Made by a program: the position numbers and the translations under genes
Assembly (NCBI GenBank): GCA_016840125.1
Contig: JAEOSY010000617.1
Location: 1 to 29,900, forward strand
Length of the DNA: 29,900 bases
Reading direction: 5' to 3'
Origin: Candidatus Helarchaeota archaeon
Lineage (GTDB): Archaea; Asgardarchaeota; Lokiarchaeia; Helarchaeales; HEL-GB-A
Shown here: in pieces, positions 1 through 7,138 of the stretch
Layout of the letters: each line of letters opens with the position of its first letter
Numbering within the stretch: position 1 is the first letter of the stretch
Notes under the pieces: model-generated
Databases searched by the model: none
What the model saw: only the letters and a program-made list of their open reading frames with translations
Told to the model about the DNA's origin: nothing

Positions 1-412
1 AACTCGCCAAATGCAGTATTTCGAATGACTTCAAGTATTCATCAGAAAGATCCTCAGGTTGAAGAGCATTAGCTGCCCCACTAAAGGCATATAAAATGCG
101 GTTCCCTCTTTTATCTACTGCTGCATAACAAACTCCTGTAGGAATTTCTGAACTGAAAACAATGCCTTCCACTTCAACCTCTTCATTTTTAAAATCCCGA
201 ATTAACTTATCTCCAAAAGAATCCCCACCTAATTTCCCAATAAATCCCGTTTTTAGCCCTAATCTCGCACAGGCAATAGCAACATTTGCGGCTGTCCCCC
301 CACCCATCAATTCTAATTTTGGAACGAAGACCTCCTCATCGATCCCCGGAAATTTCTCAATCAGTGCTACCATGTCAACAAGGGCTGCCCCTATCGCTAC
401 GACATTTTTCAA
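1..412 (-). CDS. PfkB-family carbohydrate kinase, N-terminal part (cut by window edge)
   Basis: About 137 N-terminal residues of a ribokinase/PfkB-family sugar kinase, an ATP-dependent kinase of sugars or nucleosides in the cytoplasm. The reading opens with a VVAIGAALVDM strand, then the Gly-rich substrate-site stretch LMGGGTAANVAIACARLG and the GFIGKLGGDSFGD segment, all typical of PfkB N-termini. The later catalytic GAGD region lies beyond position 1, so the substrate cannot be assigned. I chose the TTG at 412 because GAGGTG (423-418) sits 5 bases upstream. A GTG at 418 is in frame but overlaps that site. An upstream in-frame TGA excludes longer starts. Family is fairly sure, specificity unknown. 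Confidence 0.8.
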   Translation of the reverse strand, partial: MKNVVAIGAALVDMVALIEKFPGIDEEVFVPKLELMGGGTAANVAIACARLGLKTGFIGKLGGDSFGDKLIRDFKNEEVEVEGIVFSSEIPTGVCYAAVDKRGNRILYAFSGAANALQPEDLSDEYLKSFEILHLAS

Positions 413-488
413 ACTCACACCTCAAATGTCATAATAAGAGGATTAAACAGATTTCTATTTAATTAAGTTCAGAAAAAGGTATAAATTT

Positions 489-500
489 AAAAAAAAAAAA
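489..500 (-). terminator. T-tract terminator after the membrane protein gene 511-954
   Basis: Read on the minus strand, a run of twelve T follows the stop codon of the 511-954 gene after about 10 bases. This is a usual archaeal termination signal; no hairpin is needed. Confidence 0.5.
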
Positions 501-510
501 GGGTATGCTT

Positions 511-954
511 TTAATCTCCACTAGCTGTGAGCCCAAGAATGCCACCGACTAAAACTAGAATGCCCTCAATTGTGAAAATCCAAATACCAATCCCGAGCAT
601 TGCGAAGAAGAACGAAGGGGGTTGAAGAAACGCTAAGAAAGGAACTTGAAACAAGATTAGAGGACTAAAAAGTAGCAGTAATCCAGGAATAATCCATATA
701 ATTGCTACAATTAATGCGATTACTCCACCCGCTTTCTTCTCCGCTAACGCTAGAATTCCACCGATTAAAGCTAAGGCTCCTAGTGCTAATGCTATAATGA
801 GATAGGTTGTGCTTGCTTGTAGCAATCCGTATTGTGTTGCCTCAAAAATGCTACCGAATATGGGGATACCAAGCATGCCTAAAATCGCTTCTAATAAAAC
901 CAGCGCGCCACCTATTAAGGCGAGAATGCCGCCAGCTTTTGCTGCGCCACCCAT
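511..954 (-). CDS. Small four-helix membrane protein with GG motifs (paralog of 1337-1771)
   Basis: 147 residues, almost entirely hydrophobic, with about four membrane segments near residues 8-28, 50-70, 75-98 and 118-143. Not recognised as a named family. Two motifs recur: GGI(L/F)-x-LIGG at the N-terminus, and a central ALIGGILALAEKKAGG followed by an IE-GILVLVGGI segment near the C-terminus. The gene at 1337-1771 has the same order of motifs and nearly the same length, so the two are tandem paralogs. The start at 954 follows GGTAAT about 5 bases upstream. A TATA box lies at 1007-1014. Function unknown; there is no catalytic signature, so a structural or channel-like role is only a guess. 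Confidence 0.7.
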   Translation of the reverse strand: MGGAAKAGGILALIGGALVLLEAILGMLGIPIFGSIFEATQYGLLQASTTYLIIALALGALALIGGILALAEKKAGGVIALIVAIIWIIPGLLLLFSPLILFQVPFLAFLQPPSFFFAMLGIGIWIFTIEGILVLVGGILGLTASGD

Positions 955-1006
955 TTTTCATTACCTTATTTAATTTTTCATTCAAATTTTTTGATTATTT
1001 TTTAAT

Positions 1007-1014
1007 TATTTATA
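1007..1014 (-). promoter_or_regulatory. TATA box for 511-954
   Basis: On the minus strand this reads TATAAATA followed by ATTA, about 55 bases before the ATG at 954. The same TATAAATAATTA string precedes the plus-strand gene at 1891. The remaining 955-1221 interval is AT-rich and shows no other gene. Confidence 0.4.
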
Positions 1015-1221
1015 CAAAACATTTTGAAGACTTCTCATATAAAAAGATATTTCATAACTGTAAAGGACTTTCTTTTTCAAGATTTTCCTAAATCTAAAAT
1101 AAAAATCAATAAAATTCCATCATTTCGTTGTATTTACTGGAGAATTTTTTTCTTCAGATGAATTATAGGGAAAAAATCTATGAATCTTTATAATTTTAGA
1201 TAGCAAAATCATAAAGGATAT

Positions 1222-1314
1222 TCAATAAGAGAGGTAAGTTACGGTCCATAGAATTTCAAAAACCATTGCAATAGTTCCCACAATCAGAGTGACAGTTCCA
1301 CCACCTTTAGAGGC
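1222..1314 (-). pseudogene. Decayed fragment of a third GG-motif membrane paralog
   Basis: Thirty codons and a TGA stop with no start codon of their own, lying between the two membrane paralogs. The reading begins ASKGGGTVTLIVG and continues through a hydrophobic helix with Trp to a YLSY end. It aligns with the central ASKKGGALALIAG helix of the 1337-1771 protein and the AEKKAGG helix of the 511-954 protein. Upstream in the same frame it runs into the T-tract and then the 3' end of 1337-1771 out of frame. This fits the leftover of a third copy truncated by recombination. It is short, so chance similarity of hydrophobic sequence remains possible. Confidence 0.4.
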
Positions 1315-1330
1315 AAAAAAAAGAGAAGAT
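1315..1330 (-). terminator. T-tract terminator after 1337-1771
   Basis: On the minus strand a TCTTCTC stretch runs into eight T directly after the stop codon of the 1337-1771 gene. Confidence 0.45.
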
Positions 1331-1336
1331 CTGGAA

Positions 1337-1771
1337 TTAATCCGAAGAGCTAGCGAGCATACTGATGCCGCCAACAAGAATTAAAACCGATTCTATGGTT
1401 ATTGTTAGAAATACGACTGGTGGCCCCATAACTGGTAATATATAAATATATAAGCCGAAAAATCCGACAAATCCTGATAACTGTGAAAACATCTGTGCTA
1501 TAGACGGATCTGCAATTAACCATGCTATAACAGGAAGTAATAACGCCATTAATCCAGCGATTAATGCTAAGGCTCCTCCTTTCTTAGAAGCAAGCCCCAT
1601 GATGCCTCCGATGAGTGCCAACAACGCAACTAGAAGATTAATAATCATTAATACTAATTCTTCGGTGTTACCTGGTGATATTAAGGAATTTATGTTCATG
1701 AGGACTGGGATTAAGACGAAAGTTCCACCGATCAAAGAAAAAATGCCACCAACAACTTTTCCTGCGCCCAT
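1337..1771 (-). CDS. Small four-helix membrane protein with GG motifs (paralog of 511-954)
   Basis: 144 residues with about four membrane helices. Motifs match the neighbour at 511-954: VVGGIFSLIGG near the N-terminus, LALIGGIMGLASKKGG in the middle, and TIESVLILVGGI before a short polar tail ASSSD. Function not recognised. I chose the ATG at 1771 over the in-frame GTG at 1780, because that GTG is part of GTGAT at 1780-1776, four bases before the ATG. This matches the archaeal Shine-Dalgarno consensus and the spacing seen at other genes here. The family looks locally amplified, with a decayed third copy just downstream. Confidence 0.7.
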   Translation of the reverse strand: MGAGKVVGGIFSLIGGTFVLIPVLMNINSLISPGNTEELVLMIINLLVALLALIGGIMGLASKKGGALALIAGLMALLLPVIAWLIADPSIAQMFSQLSGFVGFFGLYIYILPVMGPPVVFLTITIESVLILVGGISMLASSSD

Positions 1772-1827
1772 TTTTATCACTGATTTCTTTTTTTGAAAAT
1801 TTGTATTTATTTTAAACGCGAAACAGG

Positions 1828-1835
1828 TATAAATA
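1828..1835 (+). promoter_or_regulatory. TATA box for 1891-2616
   Basis: TATAAATA followed by ATTA, centred about 59 bases before the ATG at 1891. A start site near 1858 is expected, giving a leader of about 30 bases. Confidence 0.4.
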
Positions 1836-1890
1836 ATTACTTCAAAGAGATCGAAATGAGTTTAAATTCTATTAAGCTTCTTCATTGGAT

Positions 1891-2616
1891 ATGAGTTTTA
1901 TTGAATTAGAATCTCAGCACATCCCTCGGATTACAATTGGAACAAGCCCGTTTATGGGTGCCGGGCAGTTTGGGAGAATGGGCGGAATTTGGCGTGCTGA
2001 ATTTTTCCAAAATGCTGAAAAAATGGCAGAATTAATGGTGCATAGTTATAATCAGGGTGCACAAGGTGTGGAAGTTATTCCTGCAGGAGCGATGTTAAAA
2101 GCCGCATTAATCGCTCGAGATAAATGTTCTGATTTTACAATTCTTGGGAGCACTCTTTGGGAGCGCATTGAAAATTATTTTCATATCGATGATCTAGTTG
2201 AAGTGGATGCCAAAATTATTTTTCTCCATGGATCAATATCCGATAATCGCGAATATAACTTAATTAGGGCGCTTCTTAAGAAGATACGCTTAGCGGGAAA
2301 GATTCCCGGGATCGCAACGCATTATCCATTGAGAACAATCCCCTTTATCCAGGAGAAAAAACTCGATTGTCCTGCTATTTTGCTCCCGTTTAATTTGAAT
2401 GGGGAATTCATGGGGGACCAGAAAGCATTGGAAGAGTTGGTGGATTCCTTAGATTTATTTTTCGTGGCCATGAAAAGTTTAGCCGCCGGGAAAATTCCTC
2501 CGAATAAAGCGTTTCCATATCTTGGCGAACATAATATCTCTGCGGTAACGGTCGGAATGGTAACCAAAGAAGAAATTGAAGAAACCGTTGCTGAAGCTAC
2601 AAAAGTGTTTACCTAA
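1891..2616 (+). CDS. TIM-barrel protein, divergent aldo/keto-reductase-like
   Basis: 241 residues. The N-terminal RITIGTSPFMGAGQFG resembles the first strand and loop of aldo/keto reductases. The C-terminal HNISAVTVGMVTKEEIEETV matches their usual final strand and helix. Between lie alternating strands and helices such as GAQGVEVIPAG, KIIFLHGSISD and LDLFFVAMKSLAAGKIPP, as in a beta/alpha barrel. I cannot find the classical Asp-Tyr-Lys-His catalytic set: only an HGS at about residue 112 recalls the His region, so redox activity is doubtful. The ATG at 1891 is preferred to the TTG two codons upstream. No strong Shine-Dalgarno is visible. The gene converges with the HAD gene at 2617 with no gap. 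Confidence 0.6.
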   Translation: MSFIELESQHIPRITIGTSPFMGAGQFGRMGGIWRAEFFQNAEKMAELMVHSYNQGAQGVEVIPAGAMLKAALIARDKCSDFTILGSTLWERIENYFHIDDLVEVDAKIIFLHGSISDNREYNLIRALLKKIRLAGKIPGIATHYPLRTIPFIQEKKLDCPAILLPFNLNGEFMGDQKALEELVDSLDLFFVAMKSLAAGKIPPNKAFPYLGEHNISAVTVGMVTKEEIEETVAEATKVFT

Positions 2617-3705
2617 TTAACCGAGGGCTCCAAACCATCCTCGAACCGTTTTTCGCATTTCCTTTTGATATTTAATAATCTGATCCTTTTTCTCTTGCGA
2701 TGCATCCTTCAAATTATTTATTCTAGGAACGAAATTATTCTGGATATAATACTCTTTCAAAGATTTCTCAATTAAGTTCTCTGGGATTCTCTTCGGTTCA
2801 TCCATAAACTCAGGATACTGACGTTCCCAATTTTCCAAGAAATCCCACACTCGATCTTTATTCATAAAAATCGCCATAACTCCCATTAAATTCGGAGAGG
2901 TTACTGCAATATTTGCATGGGGAATTGAATACTGGTTTCCATTGAATGATATGGCAATGCCTCCCTCTTCCTTTAATCTCCGAAGCATGTCCTTATCTGT
3001 GATACTATCACCCGTGGCAATCATTTCGGAGATGGGCACGGCTAACTTCTCCGAGATTTCTACTACCGCCGCCTCTTTCCGATGCCCTCCACGCACGAAT
3101 ATCTTGTTCATAACTCGAACATAATCCGAGTCTTGTTTCCAGAAAAATTGGTTAAGATCATCAATGACTACATCTAACTGCGAATCTTTCTTCAGATACT
3201 TTGTAAAAACATCCTCGATTAAGATTTGGAGGTGATTTTCAATATTTTTAATTTCATCTTTCAACGAGACATCAAGCATAGTGCAATAAACATGATCGAG
3301 CGGTATTCCCAGTTCTTGAGCTACAATATGTGCGTGTTGTGTGTAACTTGTTGAAATAATCGAGACATCCCAATCCTTCTTCAATGTTTTTATTGTTTCT
3401 ATTGAGCCAGGTATTAATCCGATATTCTTCTTCGAAATCTCTACTAATTCAGGATCGGTGAAAAATGAAACGTAGATTGGAGCTAGGAGTTTCAATGTAT
3501 CGCCTGGCTCGTAAGCTCTAATCCTCAATTCTTTGATAATTTCTGGGTTCTCGATAAGATAATCATCATAATTACTGACCATCTGGAAAAATTCATCCAA
3601 TCTTTCGTATTTCAAACGAGGTCCCAACAACTTACATATTTCAGCCGCGAAATCCGTGAAACTTAACGGACCTTCCATATCAAACGCACAGACGTTCATA
3701 CCCAT
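2617..3705 (-). CDS. HAD-superfamily phosphatase, EhaR-like
   Basis: About 362 residues. The N-terminal CAFDMEGPLS carries the nucleophile motif of HAD hydrolases (DxE variant). DVSIISTSYTQHA is the second motif (Ser/Thr), and MIATGDSITDKDML is the acidic fourth motif that binds Mg. The order and the EGPLS motif match the archaeal proteins annotated as energy-converting hydrogenase subunit R (EhaR). A roughly 70-residue cap lies between motifs one and two, and there is a C-terminal helical tail of about 90 residues. No hydrogenase genes are nearby, so EhaR is a family label and the substrate is unknown. The start is uncertain among TTG 3714, ATG 3705 and ATG 3699; an AAAGGG lies just before 3705. 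Confidence 0.7.
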   Translation of the reverse strand: MGMNVCAFDMEGPLSFTDFAAEICKLLGPRLKYERLDEFFQMVSNYDDYLIENPEIIKELRIRAYEPGDTLKLLAPIYVSFFTDPELVEISKKNIGLIPGSIETIKTLKKDWDVSIISTSYTQHAHIVAQELGIPLDHVYCTMLDVSLKDEIKNIENHLQILIEDVFTKYLKKDSQLDVVIDDLNQFFWKQDSDYVRVMNKIFVRGGHRKEAAVVEISEKLAVPISEMIATGDSITDKDMLRRLKEEGGIAISFNGNQYSIPHANIAVTSPNLMGVMAIFMNKDRVWDFLENWERQYPEFMDEPKRIPENLIEKSLKEYYIQNNFVPRINNLKDASQEKKDQIIKYQKEMRKTVRGWFGALG

Positions 3706-3946
3706 CCCTTTCAATGGTTTTTAGTAAGTCTTTTTTTCTCATCTTAAAAAAATTTGTATTTATTGTCGAAGAGATGCTCGTTTTCCCTTTTTAGGGATTT
3801 TTGTTTTCACAAATAGCGAGTCCTCCTTATCTATGACATGGGGGTTGTGGCTTATAATTGTGATAAAAATATAGATGATCCTGCTCTTGTACCTCTATAA
3901 TCGACAGAGAAAGAAAAAGAAAGCTTAAATTATTCTCTTTTTTTAT

Positions 3947-5431
3947 CTAATTATACTTTAACTGCTTTTTCATTTGATTTTGGAATGTTTTTGCGTTGGT
4001 TGGAGGGGGAATTTCAATGTCTTCATCGGGTTTAAATTGGTCTCTCCAAACTCTAGCTGTTTTGATACCATTAATTACAAATTTTCGTGCCATCTTGAAG
4101 AACCACCACAGACGTGGATTTCGGATGAATTGAATGCCCCGTCGAAGAAAATAGAACCGATCAATTCTTTTGGTCAATTTAAAATAGAAGTCGTTGTAGG
4201 CTTCTTGAACAAGTTCGTAAATTTCTTGGGTTGTTAAATCTGGCGTGCGCATAATAGGTCGTACGAGATTCCAATGTGTATAATCCTCGTCAGTAATCCA
4301 TCCGTTTTTTAAAGCTTGGTCATGTAATTGAGTAGTAGGATAGGGGGTTAGAGGTGTGAATTGCATTACGTCTATGTTGAGATCTTCTGCAAACTTAATG
4401 GTTGCCCTTACATCCTCTTTAGTTTCTCCTAGATTTCCAATAATTATACTGCCAAAAATCGTAATTCCATAATCATGAAGAATTTTCACAGCTTGTTTTA
4501 TTTGTTCAATAGTAATTCTTTTTCCAATCACATCGAGGGATTTTTGATGTATACTTTCTATCCCTATAAACATCATTCTCCAACCAGCGCTTGCCATTTT
4601 CCCAACAATACGCGGATGCTTTACAACATCATCTACTCGACCTTGACATGATTTCCACTTTTTATGATAACCGTGTTCTTTAATTAAATGACATAATTTT
4701 TCAATGCGGTGCATATTGAGCGTTGATTCACTATCATTAAAGATAAACCAATTTTTTGTTTTATCCATATGGTTAAATTCTTCAATGATCCGTTCCGGTG
4801 ATTTATACCGCCAGCCCCGCCCCCAATGGGACGAGATACAACAAAAATGGCATTGATGCGGACATCCCCTAGCCGATTCTAGGGTATCAATTGTTGCCCA
4901 AAAGTAGTGATACTCATAATTTTTGACCAGATCTCGCCTTGGAAAGGGTGAATCATTAAGGTTAATGAGTGGTCGATTTTCTGTCTGAATTAAATTTGAA
5001 CCGTTTTTAAAGCTGAGACCCTGTATTGTTTTAAAATTTCCTCCATTTTCGAGATTAGATACAACCTCAGGAAAGGTAATTTCTCCTTCTCCACGGACTA
5101 CGATATCCACTTCAGGATAGAGTGCTGTTTCAGGAACTAGACTTCCATGAAACCCTCCTAAAATGGTTTTAACATCATGTTCTTTCGCAATGCGAAATAC
5201 TTTCAGAGCTCCATTGATCATCGATGTAGATGCAGATACTCCAACTAGATCAAATTTCTGAATCTTGTGCTCTATAAATTCGGGACTATATTCGAAATTT
5301 CGAAGATCTAAAATTTCCACTTTATGCTCTGGAACGGTCGCGGCTAAAATCATCAACCCCAATGGTGGGGCTTTTAAAAAATGATCCATACCGACTTTCA
5401 GACCTGTTGGATTGATTAACAAGATTTTCAT
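3947..5431 (-). CDS. B12-binding radical SAM protein, copy A
   Basis: 494 residues. Residues 1-130 form a cobalamin-binding Rossmann domain (MKILLINP, APPLGLM, DLVGVSAST, ILGGFHGSLVPE, VVRGEGE) without the DxHxxG histidine, so cobalamin would bind without a protein His ligand. Residues 180-400 form the radical SAM domain, with the 4Fe-4S motif CPHQCHFC at C190, C194 and C197. The last 100 residues form a helical tail with a Trp/Phe-rich stretch. This architecture is shared by class B radical SAM methylases and cyclases, including HpnP-type hopanoid methylases and the archaeal GDGT ring synthases GrsA/GrsB. The start at 5431 is set by homology with copy B, because upstream codons give no domain; AAGGA lies about 8 bases before it. 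It lies 43 bases after copy B. Confidence 0.85.
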   Translation of the reverse strand: MKILLINPTGLKVGMDHFLKAPPLGLMILAATVPEHKVEILDLRNFEYSPEFIEHKIQKFDLVGVSASTSMINGALKVFRIAKEHDVKTILGGFHGSLVPETALYPEVDIVVRGEGEITFPEVVSNLENGGNFKTIQGLSFKNGSNLIQTENRPLINLNDSPFPRRDLVKNYEYHYFWATIDTLESARGCPHQCHFCCISSHWGRGWRYKSPERIIEEFNHMDKTKNWFIFNDSESTLNMHRIEKLCHLIKEHGYHKKWKSCQGRVDDVVKHPRIVGKMASAGWRMMFIGIESIHQKSLDVIGKRITIEQIKQAVKILHDYGITIFGSIIIGNLGETKEDVRATIKFAEDLNIDVMQFTPLTPYPTTQLHDQALKNGWITDEDYTHWNLVRPIMRTPDLTTQEIYELVQEAYNDFYFKLTKRIDRFYFLRRGIQFIRNPRLWWFFKMARKFVINGIKTARVWRDQFKPDEDIEIPPPTNAKTFQNQMKKQLKYN

Positions 5432-5474
5432 ATTCTTTAATTCCTTATATTTAATAGGTTGGATGATGAGTGTC

Positions 5475-6887
5475 CTATTTTTTATGTTTTTGTAAGTCTT
5501 CGACCATTTTGAAAACAGCGGGGATACCAACGAGTAAAAAATCCGGTACCATCCGCCAGAACCACAGGAACTGATCCTTAGCCATGCGGTGTCCGCCACG
5601 CATTAAGAAACTAGTCCGAAATCCATCTAAATAAAAAGAACGATATGCTTGTATTACTAAATCTAAAATTTCCTCAACGGTAAGATCAGGCGTCGCCATA
5701 ATGGGACTAACCAGATTCCATTTATTGAAATCATTAATTTTAACCCATCCCTTCTCAAGAGCTTCCTCATACAATTTCGTTTTAGGGTAGGGTGTTAAAG
5801 GGGTGAATTGCATAATATCAATATCCAAATCTCTCGCAAATTGAATCGTTTTCATAACGTCCTCTTTGGTTTCCCCGACATTCCCAATAATAATCGACCC
5901 AAAAATTGTGATCCCTCGGTCATGTAACATTTTGACAGCTTCTTTAATTTGCTCGATGGTAATCTTTTTGCCGATTTTATCGAGACTTTTCTGGAAGATG
6001 GATTCGATACCGATAAAAAGCATTTTGAAGCCTGCCTTCTGCATCTTATCCACAATAGCTGGATTCTTTACAACTGAATCAACTCTCCCTTGCGCGCTAT
6101 ACCATCGCTTCTCCATTCCATGCTCAAGTATCAGATCACAAATTTTGTCAACTCGCTTCATATTCAATGTAAAGCTACTATCTTGAAAGATATGCCACAT
6201 CCTGCGTGTATTAAGTTGCTGTAGTTCTTGGATGACTCGTTCTGGCGATTTTGTTCGAAATCGGCGTTGGTGAAATTGAATAACACAACAAAAGTGACAA
6301 TCATGGGCGCAACCCCGGGAAGATTCCATTACATCCACAGATCCCCCGAAGTATGAGTAATAATTACCTCGAATTAAGTCTCGCCGTGGAAAGGGAAGTG
6401 TGTCGAGATCATCGATCAGGGGACGAGCGGGATTGTGATGAGCTGTTCCATTTTTACTATAACTCACACCCAAAACATCGTCTACTTTATGACCGTTATC
6501 CAAGGCTTTAATCAATGCAGGAAATGTCAGTTCCCCTTCACCTCGAACTGTATAGTCAATTTCAGGTCTTTCTACCAGTTCGGGGACTAAAGTTGGGTGA
6601 TAACCACCTACTATGGTTGGTACGCCCTCTTCCTTTGCCATTTGACAAAGTTTGACCGTCGCTGAATAGGATGGTGTTAAACAGGATATACAAACAACGT
6701 CCGCACGGGACATTTTTTTCCGAATGCTCCGATTTAGCAACTTCCGATATTTTAAGTCCATAATTTCGACATGGTGGTCCGGTACTGTCGCTGCAATGGA
6801 CATTAGACCCAGTGGGGGCGCTTTGATAAACCGATCCAGTCCTAATACTGGCGATGCTAAGGTCGGATTAATAAACAAAATTTTCAA
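5475..6887 (-). CDS. B12-binding radical SAM protein, copy B
   Basis: 470 residues with the same layout as copy A: cobalamin domain at 1-130 (MKILFINP, VGGYHPTLVPE), radical SAM domain with CAHDCHFC at C193, C197 and C200, then a helical C-terminus. Long blocks are shared with copy A, including the segment from GKRITIEQIKQAVK (GKKITIEQIKEAVK here) through IIIGN-GETKEDV to QFTPLTPYP. They are therefore tandem duplicates. Copy B is first in the transcript, with a TATA box at 6932-6940 and TGAGGA about 10 bases before the ATG. Substrate is unknown. The nearby Tes-like pair makes a membrane lipid a reasonable hypothesis, by analogy with GrsA/GrsB. Confidence 0.85.
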   Translation of the reverse strand: MKILFINPTLASPVLGLDRFIKAPPLGLMSIAATVPDHHVEIMDLKYRKLLNRSIRKKMSRADVVCISCLTPSYSATVKLCQMAKEEGVPTIVGGYHPTLVPELVERPEIDYTVRGEGELTFPALIKALDNGHKVDDVLGVSYSKNGTAHHNPARPLIDDLDTLPFPRRDLIRGNYYSYFGGSVDVMESSRGCAHDCHFCCVIQFHQRRFRTKSPERVIQELQQLNTRRMWHIFQDSSFTLNMKRVDKICDLILEHGMEKRWYSAQGRVDSVVKNPAIVDKMQKAGFKMLFIGIESIFQKSLDKIGKKITIEQIKEAVKMLHDRGITIFGSIIIGNVGETKEDVMKTIQFARDLDIDIMQFTPLTPYPKTKLYEEALEKGWVKINDFNKWNLVSPIMATPDLTVEEILDLVIQAYRSFYLDGFRTSFLMRGGHRMAKDQFLWFWRMVPDFLLVGIPAVFKMVEDLQKHKK

Positions 6888-6931
6888 AATTTGTTCCTCA
6901 ACAATATTTTAAAAAAATCAGAGTCATATTC

Positions 6932-6940
6932 CTATTTAAA
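6932..6940 (-). promoter_or_regulatory. TATA box for the B12 radical SAM pair
   Basis: On the minus strand this reads TTTAAATAG followed by G, centred about 49 bases before the ATG at 6887. The 6888-7136 interval holds this promoter and the terminator of the 7137 gene; I see no gene in it. Confidence 0.4.
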
Positions 6941-7110
6941 CTCTTTTCTCCACTCCTTCCATTTTCTAAAATATTTTATTATCCTAAAATAGAAGATATC
7001 TAATTTGATTATCGCCTCTGCTCTACATCAGTTACAAATTGATTAGGGAAAAATTACCTGAGATTTTTTAAATCCTGTTATATAACCGCTATAATAGATT
7101 ATGAATCGTG

Positions 7111-7138
7111 AATTTCTAAATAAAAAAAGAGAGAAATT
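7111..7138 (-). terminator. Short hairpin and T-tract terminator after 7137-8861
   Basis: Inverted arms AATTTCT (7111-7117) and AGAAATT (7132-7138) overlap the stop codon. On the minus strand the loop contains a seven-T tract. This is plausible as a terminator for the protease gene. Confidence 0.4.

Noticed and set aside
162..434. Plus-strand ORF of 90 codons
   Set aside because: It lies antisense over the PfkB kinase reading, which has clear family motifs; the plus-strand product is Ser/Pro-rich without domain signs.
1856..1894. Twelve-codon ORF whose stop overlaps the ATG of the TIM-barrel gene
   Set aside because: Its ATG falls at or before the transcription start expected from the TATA box, and no Shine-Dalgarno precedes it.
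2617..3705. Part of an energy-converting hydrogenase operon
   Set aside because: Only the EhaR-like HAD protein is present; no hydrogenase subunits are nearby, so the family name says little about function.
5432..5599. N-terminal 56-codon extension of B12 radical SAM copy A
   Set aside because: It overlaps the 3' end of copy B in another frame, has no domain, and the homologous start MKILLINP lies at 5431.
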